From positions 1 through 64,000 of the forward strand of contig CAMXAU010000002.1 of assembly GCA_947179325.1 (NCBI GenBank): 64,000 nt of DNA. The letters are read 5' to 3'. The stretch's first letter is position 1; the number at the start of each line of letters is the position of its first letter. The notes below the pieces were generated by a model. That model saw nothing but the letters and a program-made list of their open reading frames with translations, was not told the origin of the DNA and did no database searches. The position numbers and the translations under genes were made by a program. The stretch is from an uncultured Bacteroidales bacterium. Lineage in GTDB: Bacteria; Bacteroidota; Bacteroidia; Bacteroidales; UBA932. Below, piece after piece: positions 1-7,110 of the stretch.

Positions 1-2
1 AG

Positions 3-186
3 ATAATGATGGATGAACTGCGACTACCGTTTCTACGCTGAGGACATGGTGCATCCTTCCGCACAGGCGACCGGATATATACTGGAGCGTTTCCTTGACT
101 GGGCACTCCCGGCCGGGGAGCATGGCAGACTGAAAGAGAATATCAAGGCATTCAGGCAGTCACAGCACCGCCAATCCTCCAGATAA
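3..186 (+). pseudogene. GSCFA domain protein, C-terminal fragment with an apparent frameshift
   Basis: This is the 3' end of a gene that enters from the left edge. Reading from base 22 gives DYRFYAEDMVHPSAQA, which is typical of the C-terminal part of GSCFA-family proteins (SGNH-hydrolase-like, common in Bacteroidota), and it ends at TAA 184-186. That frame has two stops at bases 4-9. The bases just before read IMMDELR in a different frame (from base 3), and that frame stops at 39-41. In the family IMMDELR is normally followed at once by DYRFYA, so two bases appear to be missing around 18-24, or one base is extra. A CGCG to CG contraction would explain it. It is either a real frameshift or an assembly error. 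The family call is from recall of the motif; the frame break is visible directly. Confidence 0.7.
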
Positions 187-193
187 CGCCATA

Positions 194-1123
194 ATGCAGG
201 AAAAGACATTCATACAAGAAATAGCAGCTGCCCTGGAAAGCCATGGTGTAAAGGCAGTACCCACAGCATCATCCGGACACGGACTTTCCGTGTCCGCAAT
301 GCCTCTGCTCAAGGCGACAGGCGCATCCGGACACAGCACATTGCTTCTCCCTGTAGACATTGAAAGCCGGACACCTGAAGATGCAGCCAGGCAGTCCATG
401 GCCATTGCCGGGATGCCTGTGATGCTCCAGGGCGCCGCATCACGTCCAGCCATGATACTCCGTGACAGATGGGAACGCCAGAAAGAGACCACCCTCAGCA
501 GGATACTTGCACATTGCGGAGTATATACACAGGTATTTGCAAGGAACTGTGAGGTCAGGCGTATCGAGAAAGGCACAGCACAGGCATTCATGGCGGAGAA
601 CCACAGCTATGGTGGAGCGTCATGCCGCTATTGCTATGGACTTTATGTAAAGAGGTATTCCGGAAAAGAGATGACATCCGAGGTACACCGGCTGCCTGTA
701 GGGAGCCTGATAGCAGCGGCGGAGTTCTCCAATGCAAGGAAATGGACAAAAGGCGAAAAGGAGATCCGCTCATACGAATGGATACGGTATGCATCACTCC
801 CCGGAGTACGGGTATCCGGCGGCATGGGGAAGATCCTAAGGCAGTTCATCGGGGACATATCCCCGGATGACATAATGAGCTATGCAGACCTGGAGTGGTC
901 GGACGGCAATGTCTACAGGCAGCTCGGGTTCATTGAAGACGGCACAAAGTCACCGGTACTTTTCGCCATAGACCCGCAGACATGGGAGCGCACCCCTGTC
1001 AAGGCAGATACCCCGCAGGACACTTCCGGAAGCGGCAGGCCTGACTTGACGGCCGGGGCAGGAAAGCTATGGTACCGTAACCAGGGAAGCATCAAATACC
1101 GTCTCAAACTCACAGATTGGTAG
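194..1123 (+). CDS. Mom-like / GNAT-fold conserved protein
   Basis: A 309-residue protein starting 7 bases after the GSCFA stop, so probably co-transcribed with it. The N-terminal 100 residues are poorly conserved in feel and Ala/Ser rich. The core (about 120-265) has the pattern of the Mom/GNAT-like group seen in phages and some cellular genomes: an FMAENHSYG motif, YGLYVKRY, then EWIRYASLPGVRVSGGMGK and IMSYADLEWSDGNVY followed by QLGF. The SYAD...S.GNVY..LGF signature is what I recognise. Phage Mu Mom itself carries out DNA adenine carbamoylmethylation, but most relatives are uncharacterised and this one may simply be an N-acyltransferase. The C-terminus ends YRNQGSIKYRLKLTDW. Family assignment is by pattern memory and the biochemical role is not known. 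Confidence 0.55.
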   Translation: MQEKTFIQEIAAALESHGVKAVPTASSGHGLSVSAMPLLKATGASGHSTLLLPVDIESRTPEDAARQSMAIAGMPVMLQGAASRPAMILRDRWERQKETTLSRILAHCGVYTQVFARNCEVRRIEKGTAQAFMAENHSYGGASCRYCYGLYVKRYSGKEMTSEVHRLPVGSLIAAAEFSNARKWTKGEKEIRSYEWIRYASLPGVRVSGGMGKILRQFIGDISPDDIMSYADLEWSDGNVYRQLGFIEDGTKSPVLFAIDPQTWERTPVKADTPQDTSGSGRPDLTAGAGKLWYRNQGSIKYRLKLTDW

Positions 1124-1134
1124 AAAAAATTTAC

Positions 1135-1142
1135 TACTTTTG
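1135..1142 (+). promoter_or_regulatory. Bacteroidota-type -7 promoter element for purC
   Basis: TACTTTTG matches the TAnnTTTG -7 consensus and lies 26 bases before the purC start. A TTGG that could act as the -33 box is at 1116-1119, a slightly short spacing. The preceding gene ends at 1123, so purC probably has its own transcript. Confidence 0.6.
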
Positions 1143-1168
1143 CACCCGCAACTTAAAATCTCTATAAC

Positions 1169-2122
1169 ATGGCAGCAATAGTCAAGACCGACTTCAATTT
1201 CCCCGGCCAGTCAGACAGATATGTCGGCAAGGTCCGCGACGTCTACAGCATCAATGATGAATATCTCGTAATGGTGGTTTCCGACAGGATTTCCGCATTC
1301 GACGTAGTCCTTCCCGAAGGTATCCCCTACAAGGGTCAGGTACTCAACCAGATTGCAGCAAAGTTCCTTGACGCCACTGCAGACATACTTCCAAACTGGA
1401 AAATCGCAGTCCCTGACCCGATGGTCACCGTAGGGCACAAATGCGAACCGTTCAAGGTGGAAATGGTAATACGCGGGTACCTCTCAGGACACGCATGGAG
1501 GGAATACAAGGCAGGCAAGCGCACAATCTGCGGTGTACAGATGCCTGACGGAATGGTTGAGAACCAGAAATTCCCGGAGCCTATCATCACCCCGACCTCA
1601 AAGGCAGCAGAGGGCCATGACGAGGACATATCAAAAGAGGAAATCATCGCAAGCGGCCTTGTCAGCCGTGAAGACTACGAGCAGCTTGAAAAATATACCA
1701 GGGCAATATTCCAGAGAGGCACTGAGATCGCTGCCGGCATGGGACTGATACTTGTCGACACTAAATATGAATTCGGCAAGAAAGACGGGATCATATACCT
1801 GATGGATGAGATCCACACCCCTGACTCATCAAGATATTTCTACGCAGACGGATACGGGGAGCGTCTTGCAAACGGAGAAAGGCAGAAGCAGCTGTCAAAG
1901 GAATTTGTACGTGAATGGCTCATGGCAAACGGCTTCCAGGGACAGGACGGACAGAAGGTCCCGGAAATGACCCCTGAGATAGTCAGCAGCATCACTGAAC
2001 GCTATATCGAGCTGTTCGAGAACATCACGGGAGAAAAATTCTGCAAGGCCGAGGACGGAACATCAGACGAGATCCTTGAGCGCATCGAAAAGAATGTCAC
2101 CTCGTGTCTCTGCAAAATGTAA
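1169..2122 (+). CDS. purC: Phosphoribosylaminoimidazole-succinocarboxamide synthase
   Basis: PurC (SAICAR synthase) condenses CAIR with aspartate using ATP in purine biosynthesis; it is cytosolic. The 317-residue protein has the expected N-terminal ATP-binding region ([28 protein letters not shown]), the [11 protein letters not shown] substrate-binding stretch, and [16 protein letters not shown]. The C-terminal half holds [11 protein letters not shown] and [13 protein letters not shown], both family hallmarks. Length fits the longer PurC form common in Bacteroidota. The ATG start follows a -7 promoter element by 26 bases. A strong hairpin terminator follows at about 2150, so the gene looks like a single-gene unit here. 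Confidence 0.97.
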   Translation: MAAIVKTDFNFPGQSDRYVGKVRDVYSINDEYLVMVVSDRISAFDVVLPEGIPYKGQVLNQIAAKFLDATADILPNWKIAVPDPMVTVGHKCEPFKVEMVIRGYLSGHAWREYKAGKRTICGVQMPDGMVENQKFPEPIITPTSKAAEGHDEDISKEEIIASGLVSREDYEQLEKYTRAIFQRGTEIAAGMGLILVDTKYEFGKKDGIIYLMDEIHTPDSSRYFYADGYGERLANGERQKQLSKEFVREWLMANGFQGQDGQKVPEMTPEIVSSITERYIELFENITGEKFCKAEDGTSDEILERIEKNVTSCLCKM

Positions 2123-2146
2123 TTTCCTATAAATCAAGCAATAAAC

Positions 2147-2190
2147 AAAAGACGGGTACCAGAATTCAGGCACCCGTCTTTTTGTTTTGC
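2147..2190. terminator. Bidirectional intrinsic terminator between purC and the DUF4954 gene
   Basis: GACGGGTACC (2151-2160) pairs with GGCACCCGTC (2169-2178) with one mismatch. It is followed on the plus strand by TTTTTGTTTT, and on the minus strand by TTTTGTTTATT. It lies between two converging genes and should serve both. Confidence 0.85.
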
Positions 2191-2198
2191 ACTATCAA

Positions 2199-4193
2199 TC
2201 AGCGTCTTACATTTTGCATTCTTCCGATAAGCTCATCACCCAGGGATGTCTTTACCCTCATATGTTCAAGGGTCTCCACAACAAACGGATTGGAATCGAA
2301 CTGGCCTCCGCGCACCTCCTCGAAATCCTGCAGTCTCTGGATGCGGTCCCCATCAGCTCCGAACCCTGTCATCGACGACAGGGAGAACTCCTTGCGCGCA
2401 TCTTCATAGACAAGCTTGTCAAGTCCAACAACAGCATCTTTCCATTGCTCCACAATCCTCACAATGTCTCCTGAGGTGATATTCTCCGGATCTATTCCAT
2501 AGAACCCTGCAATCTGGCTGTATGCCCAAGTCCATTCATAGTCATAATACATAGAATGCATATCATGGAAACGGGCATGGAACTCATCCATTGTAGCGAC
2601 AAGTCCGGACTCAACATCATCGAGCAATCTGTCGACCTCCCTCTTCGGCGCAATCATCCCGGAGACATCAACCCACTGGCCTTCACCGGCGCGGCAGTCC
2701 GGACGCATCCTTTCACGTATCTCTCCATCCGTAGCGAAGTCCATACCCTCAAGTCTCTTGATAAGCGAATTCCCAAGGAACTTGTTTATCGCCATGTCAT
2801 AGAAGCGTATCCCGTTCCTGAGCGACGTGTTCTTGATCTTTGCGCTCTGGTATGAATATGTCTCAGATGTCTCGCCCGAAATCCTCCTCAGGTCACGTAG
2901 AATCTGCCTGCCTTTCAGCATCTTCTGTATCGTGAATGGACTCAGGAGATTGTAGTTGATGCAGTCAAGTATATCCGGGTCCGTTCTCTTGTCCCTCCTC
3001 GGCCATTTCTTCGCATCCCTTATCGTACCGACACTCTTCAGATTGACTCCGGGAATCAGATAAGACGTGCTCTGCTGCTCTATCAGATACGAGAACGGAA
3101 GGTCTGAAGTGTCCTGGTGCGTCACATGCCTTCCCATGACAAGCGAGAAGGCACCTATCTTGGCCGGCCAGAGGATGTAGGAGTCTGAAGAAGTCTTCGC
3201 TCCCCTCTCCATAATGCCCTGGTGTATAGGCCCGAGCTTGTACATATGGTTGCTCTGGTTTGAGCCGGAGCCTGCATTCATGAAAGAGAACATTCCGGCA
3301 ATCAGGAGAGTAGACTTATGGTGCGTCACGGTAAACGGCCCGGCGAAAATCGCACAGGCCTCGCCATTCTCCCCCTGGCAGTTACTGAAAAACAGTGAGT
3401 CCGTTGCGGAATATGTATGCCCGAGCCTGCATGCCTGCCCGATAAAGCAGCGTGAGAAAGTCACTCCATCCTCAACTGAAGATCCGCTGGAAATGATAAA
3501 GTCATCACCTATCACACCGACCCCGATATGTACCGGCGCCTCTGCATTGCTGTTGATGCTGCCGTTCTTCAGGCGCGCCGTCCCCTCTATCTTGCAATAG
3601 TCGCCGATATTCACATTCTTTATATATCCGGCATCAGCAATCATGACATGCGAGCCGATCATACCGACAGAGGAAGACACGGATTCAACATATCCGCCAA
3701 TCATTTCCCTCATCCTGGCAATCAGCTCCGGCCTGTGCCTGTAAAGTGCCATCACATATGCCTGCTGAGCAGAAAGACGGTCATATATCATGACCTCCCG
3801 TCCCCCGGTCTCGTTCAGGACAGAGACCTCCACTCCGTTTCCGAAAGTGCTTACTCCATCTGTAAGGATTATATCCACATTCTCTATAAATGTGTCATCC
3901 CCGACAGTATAATTAGCTATATAGTTCTTTACATTCTCGATGCAGCAGTTATCTCCCAAGGCGACATTATGAAGAGTGGCATGATATATCCCGGAATGCT
4001 TCCTCATCCCGCCCGCAAGTTCAAACTCCTTGCTGAAAGTACCGATCCTGACAAAACCGGAAAAGCGCGCATAATGCACATAGTCCGCATCAAACCCTTC
4101 TGCCACCTCAATCTGCGCCCAGTCAGCCGCAGTACACATCTGTGCTTTCAGCTGCACAATCTCGTCAGCCGTAAGATTACGATAATTACCCAT
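2199..4193 (-). CDS. DUF4954 family beta-helix protein
   Basis: A 664-residue protein of the DUF4954 family, found almost only in Bacteroidota. I start it at the internal Met (MGNYRNLTADEI) because family members begin close to that motif; the longer ORF adds a non-conserved MSSGTFIIIIDS. The first roughly 400 residues carry irregular hexapeptide-like repeats (for example NVALGDNCCIENV, NIGDYCKIEGTARL, GVIGDDFIISSGSSV, FIGQACRLGH), which predict a left-handed beta-helix like acyltransferases and sugar-phosphate transferases. The C-terminal third is helical. No signal peptide, so probably cytosolic. It may act on a nucleotide sugar or an acyl donor, but no function is established to my knowledge. 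Confidence 0.85.
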   Translation of the reverse strand: MGNYRNLTADEIVQLKAQMCTAADWAQIEVAEGFDADYVHYARFSGFVRIGTFSKEFELAGGMRKHSGIYHATLHNVALGDNCCIENVKNYIANYTVGDDTFIENVDIILTDGVSTFGNGVEVSVLNETGGREVMIYDRLSAQQAYVMALYRHRPELIARMREMIGGYVESVSSSVGMIGSHVMIADAGYIKNVNIGDYCKIEGTARLKNGSINSNAEAPVHIGVGVIGDDFIISSGSSVEDGVTFSRCFIGQACRLGHTYSATDSLFFSNCQGENGEACAIFAGPFTVTHHKSTLLIAGMFSFMNAGSGSNQSNHMYKLGPIHQGIMERGAKTSSDSYILWPAKIGAFSLVMGRHVTHQDTSDLPFSYLIEQQSTSYLIPGVNLKSVGTIRDAKKWPRRDKRTDPDILDCINYNLLSPFTIQKMLKGRQILRDLRRISGETSETYSYQSAKIKNTSLRNGIRFYDMAINKFLGNSLIKRLEGMDFATDGEIRERMRPDCRAGEGQWVDVSGMIAPKREVDRLLDDVESGLVATMDEFHARFHDMHSMYYDYEWTWAYSQIAGFYGIDPENITSGDIVRIVEQWKDAVVGLDKLVYEDARKEFSLSSMTGFGADGDRIQRLQDFEEVRGGQFDSNPFVVETLEHMRVKTSLGDELIGRMQNVRR

Positions 4194-4324
4194 AGAATCA
4201 ATAATGATTATAAACGTTCCTGATGACACATGATGAGGTTTCCATCCTCATCCCCTGATGCATCCCGTCCGTATGCATCAAAAGAGGCCACCCATGGCTG
4301 ACCAAGTGTCCAGCGGAAATCCGG

Positions 4325-4374
4325 CTTTTAAAAAATCTTTCATACGGTCCCTAATCTGAAACCGCATGAAAGAT
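4325..4374 (-). terminator. Intrinsic terminator after the NfnAB-like pair
   Basis: On the minus strand ATCTTTCATGCGG pairs with CCGTATGAAAGAT (one mismatch) and is followed by TTTTTTAAAAG. It lies 35 bases past the stop of the upstream flavoprotein gene. The rest of the 4194-4408 gap shows no coding signal. Confidence 0.8.
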
Positions 4375-4408
4375 GATTCCCAAAGTCCAGACGTTGCACT
4401 TGGCCTGG

Positions 4409-5797
4409 CTATTTCCCCGAAATATATTCATGTATGGCAGCCGCTGCCTTGCGTCCGGCACCCATCGCTAGTATCACTGTAGCTGCACCGGTCACGGCAT
4501 CGCCTCCGGCAAACACTCCCTTGCGGCTGGTCACGCCATTCTCATCAGCGACAATGCACCCCCTCCTGTTGGTATCCAGTCCAGAAGTAGTGCGTGCGAT
4601 AAGCGGATTCGGAGACGTCCCGAGAGCCATGATTACAGAATCTGTCTCTATCTCGAATTCAGAACCCTGCACAGGGACAGGAGAGCGCCTTCCGCTCTCA
4701 TCCGGCTCGCCAAGATCCATCCTTATGCACCTGATTCCACGCACCCATCCCTTCTCATCTCCAATCACCTCAACAGGGTTGGTAAGCATCATGAACCTGA
4801 CACCTTCCTCCATGGCATGGTGGATCTCCTCGCGCCTTGCAGGCAGCTCCGCCTCCGTACGGCGATAGACAATTGTAGTATCCGCGCCAAGGCGCAACGC
4901 TGTACGGGCAGCATCCATGGCAACATTGCCTCCACCGACAACAACAACCTTGTCACCTGTATGTATAGGAGTCATATAGTCCTCCCTGTAAGCCTTCATG
5001 AGATTGTTCCTCGTAAGGAACTCATTGGCAGAGAAGACACCATTGAAATTCTCGCCAGGAATCCCCATGAATCTCGGCAGCCCGGCACCGGAACCGACAA
5101 ACACAGCGGAAAATCCCTCTTTGTCAAGAAGAGAGTCTATTGTAACTGTGCGTCCGGCCACGACATTGGTCTCAATCTTGACCCCAAGCTCCTTCACTGT
5201 GGCGATCTCAGATGCCACAACCTTCTCCTTCGGAAGCCTGAACTCAGGTATTCCGTACTCGAGCACTCCCCCGGCCTTGTGGAGGGCCTCGAAGACAGTG
5301 ACATCATATCCCAGCTTCGCAAGGTCATACGCGCAGGCAAGGCCGGAAGGCCCGCTCCCGATAATTGCCACCTTATGGCCATTCGGCCGTGCCGCTGAAG
5401 GCTTGACTACCCCATTCTCCCTGTTCCAGTCCGCGACAAAGCGCTCAAGGTTTCCGATAGAGACCGGTTCACCCTTCACGCCAAGTATACAGCTGCCTTC
5501 GCACTGGGTCTCCTGCGGACACACCCTTCCGCACACTGCAGGAAGAGAAGAGTCCTCCGCAATCACAGCGGCCGCAGAAGCAAAGTCACCGGCCGCGACA
5601 TACCCTATGAATCCTGGAATATTCACATTGACCGGGCAGGCCCCGACACAGCGCGGGTTCTTGCAATGCAGACAGCGCGAAGCCTCCAGCTGCGCCTCCT
5701 CAATGCTGAATCCATAGCTCACCTCCTCGAAGTTCCTCGCCCTTACTGCAGGCTCCTGTGCCCTGGCCTGCACCCTCGGTATCCTGTTTGCTGCCAT
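4409..5797 (-). CDS. NADPH-dependent oxidoreductase, GltD/NfnB-like (homotetrameric GltA type)
   Basis: A 462-residue flavoprotein usually annotated as glutamate synthase small subunit or NfnB/SudA. N-terminal Cys clusters (CLHCKNPRCVGACP at about 42-56 and CGRVCPQETQCEGSC at about 89-103) should bind 4Fe-4S centres. Two Rossmann motifs follow: GSGPSGLACAYDLAKLGYD for FAD and VVVGGGNVAMDAARTALRLG for NAD(P)H. Its start codon overlaps the stop of the preceding gene by one base (TAATG), so the two are translationally coupled. That partner is an FNR-like 2Fe-2S protein, which is the NfnA-NfnB arrangement: flavin-based electron bifurcation between NADH, NADPH and ferredoxin. A role in glutamate synthesis is less likely because no large GOGAT subunit is present. 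Confidence 0.85.
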   Translation of the reverse strand: MAANRIPRVQARAQEPAVRARNFEEVSYGFSIEEAQLEASRCLHCKNPRCVGACPVNVNIPGFIGYVAAGDFASAAAVIAEDSSLPAVCGRVCPQETQCEGSCILGVKGEPVSIGNLERFVADWNRENGVVKPSAARPNGHKVAIIGSGPSGLACAYDLAKLGYDVTVFEALHKAGGVLEYGIPEFRLPKEKVVASEIATVKELGVKIETNVVAGRTVTIDSLLDKEGFSAVFVGSGAGLPRFMGIPGENFNGVFSANEFLTRNNLMKAYREDYMTPIHTGDKVVVVGGGNVAMDAARTALRLGADTTIVYRRTEAELPARREEIHHAMEEGVRFMMLTNPVEVIGDEKGWVRGIRCIRMDLGEPDESGRRSPVPVQGSEFEIETDSVIMALGTSPNPLIARTTSGLDTNRRGCIVADENGVTSRKGVFAGGDAVTGAATVILAMGAGRKAAAAIHEYISGK

Positions 5798-6657
5798 TAT
5801 CTGCCCCTCCCTATTTTACATACATGCGGCTCTGTGGCCTGTTCCTCAGTCCTGTACATTCCCTGACGGCGCATAGCCTCATCAAAATCGACCTCATGGC
5901 CATTGAATTCAGGCCCTTCCACACACGCGAAACGCATCTTTCCGCCGACAGTAACCCTGCACGCACCGCACATGCCAGTTCCGTCAACCATAAGCGTATT
6001 GAGGCTCACCGTCATAGGCAAGCCTAGCTTCTTTGCAGTGAGAGTCGCGAACTTCATCATTATCATCGGGCCGATCGCTACAGCCATTGTGTACTGCCGT
6101 CCCTCTTCCAGGACAAGTTTCTCCAGCATTCCGGTGACAAGCCCGTGAAATCCTTCAGAGCCGTCATCAGTACAGACATACAGATTGTCACAGACCCCGG
6201 CCATCTCGTCGCGGTAGATCATCAGGTCAGCAGTCTTTGCACCGATTATCACATCCACAGCCACTCCCCTTTCATGAAGCCACTTGGCCTGCGGATAGAC
6301 CGGAGCGGCACCTACACCGCCGGCGATGAAGACATACCTCTGTCCCTTAAGTTCATCTTCTGACATCTCCATGAACTCTGAAGGAACCCCGAGAGGTCCC
6401 GCGACATCAGAAAAGGCATCACCGGCTTCAAGGGCACATATATCCTGTGTCGAGGCACCTATTTTCTGGGTGACGATCACCACTGTCCCCTTCTCCGGAT
6501 CAAAATCACTTATTGTCAACGGTATTCGCTCACCACCTTCCTCTACCCTTACGATAAGGAACTGCCCTGGACAAGCAGAGGAGGCCAGGCGCGGTGCCTC
6601 GACCTCCATTCTGCAGACCAAAGGAGTAAGCATCTCTTTAGATACTATCCTGTACAT
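5797..6657 (-). CDS. Ferredoxin-NADP reductase-like FAD/NAD-binding subunit, NfnA/SudB-like
   Basis: A 286-residue protein of the dihydroorotate dehydrogenase electron-transfer subunit (PyrK/SudB/NfnA) family. An FAD-binding motif (ERIPLTISDFD, about 58-68) is followed by the NAD-binding half (FIAGGVGAAPVYPQ) and a C-terminal 2Fe-2S ligand set in MCGACRVTVGGKMRFACVEG. It is translationally coupled to the downstream GltD/NfnB-like gene, so the two very likely form one complex. The pair probably balances NADH, NADPH and reduced ferredoxin in an anaerobe. PyrK is an alternative, but no pyrD is adjacent. The HMA gene upstream ends only 39 bases before, so read-through from the metal operon is possible. 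Confidence 0.85.
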   Translation of the reverse strand: MYRIVSKEMLTPLVCRMEVEAPRLASSACPGQFLIVRVEEGGERIPLTISDFDPEKGTVVIVTQKIGASTQDICALEAGDAFSDVAGPLGVPSEFMEMSEDELKGQRYVFIAGGVGAAPVYPQAKWLHERGVAVDVIIGAKTADLMIYRDEMAGVCDNLYVCTDDGSEGFHGLVTGMLEKLVLEEGRQYTMAVAIGPMIMMKFATLTAKKLGLPMTVSLNTLMVDGTGMCGACRVTVGGKMRFACVEGPEFNGHEVDFDEAMRRQGMYRTEEQATEPHVCKIGRGR

Positions 6658-6696
6658 CTATGCTGTTTTTAAAGTTTTCCAAACACTGCCGCCGGA

Positions 6697-7038
6697 CTAC
6701 TTCCCGTCACCGGCGGACTTAACCTCATAGCCAAGTTTTCTGATCGCCTCTGCAATTTTCTTTTCATCAGTCTTCGATGTATCGTATGTCACAGTCACTT
6801 TCTGATTCTCAAGAGAGACTTCAAGCGCCTTGACCCCTTTCTCGAAGGAAATGTTTTCCTTAACCTTCTTGACACAGTTTTCGCAATGCAGGTGTACATC
6901 GTATACGACTGTCCTGTATTCTTTCTTAGGCTTTGCCACAGAAGAGAGGGCAGAAGCGTCTGTAAGGTAAACGTCAGAAGCGGAAACAAATCCTGATGAA
7001 ATCATCAATGCCACCAGGCAGTAGATAATCTTGTCCAT
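6697..7038 (-). CDS. Periplasmic heavy-metal-associated (HMA) domain protein
   Basis: A 113-residue protein with a signal peptide (MDKIIYCLVALMISSGFVSA) followed by one HMA domain. The metal-binding motif is HCENC (CxxC) after YDVHL, with the ferredoxin-like betaalphabeta pattern continuing to EAIRKLGYEVKSA. Such domains bind Cu(I) or a similar soft metal. I start at the ATG at 7038; the ORF track begins nine bases earlier at a TTG that overlaps a -7 promoter element. It lies downstream of a TonB receptor and a Cys/His-rich protein, an arrangement seen in other Bacteroidota, which suggests the receptor imports or senses the metal that this protein chaperones in the periplasm. Confidence 0.85.
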   Translation of the reverse strand: MDKIIYCLVALMISSGFVSASDVYLTDASALSSVAKPKKEYRTVVYDVHLHCENCVKKVKENISFEKGVKALEVSLENQKVTVTYDTSKTDEKKIAEAIRKLGYEVKSAGDGK

Positions 7039-7044
7039 ATCGCG

Positions 7045-7052
7045 CAAATTTA
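7045..7052 (-). promoter_or_regulatory. -7 element unusually close to the HMA gene start
   Basis: TAAATTTG on the minus strand fits TAnnTTTG exactly and ends 6 bases before the ATG at 7038. If used, the transcript would start at or within a base or two of the start codon. No clear -33 TTTG is seen at the expected distance, so support is moderate. Confidence 0.4.
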
Positions 7053-7110
7053 ATAATTTTATAGATAATGTGTTTAATTTTCATATAAATTCAGTTCACC
7101 ATAAAAGGTG

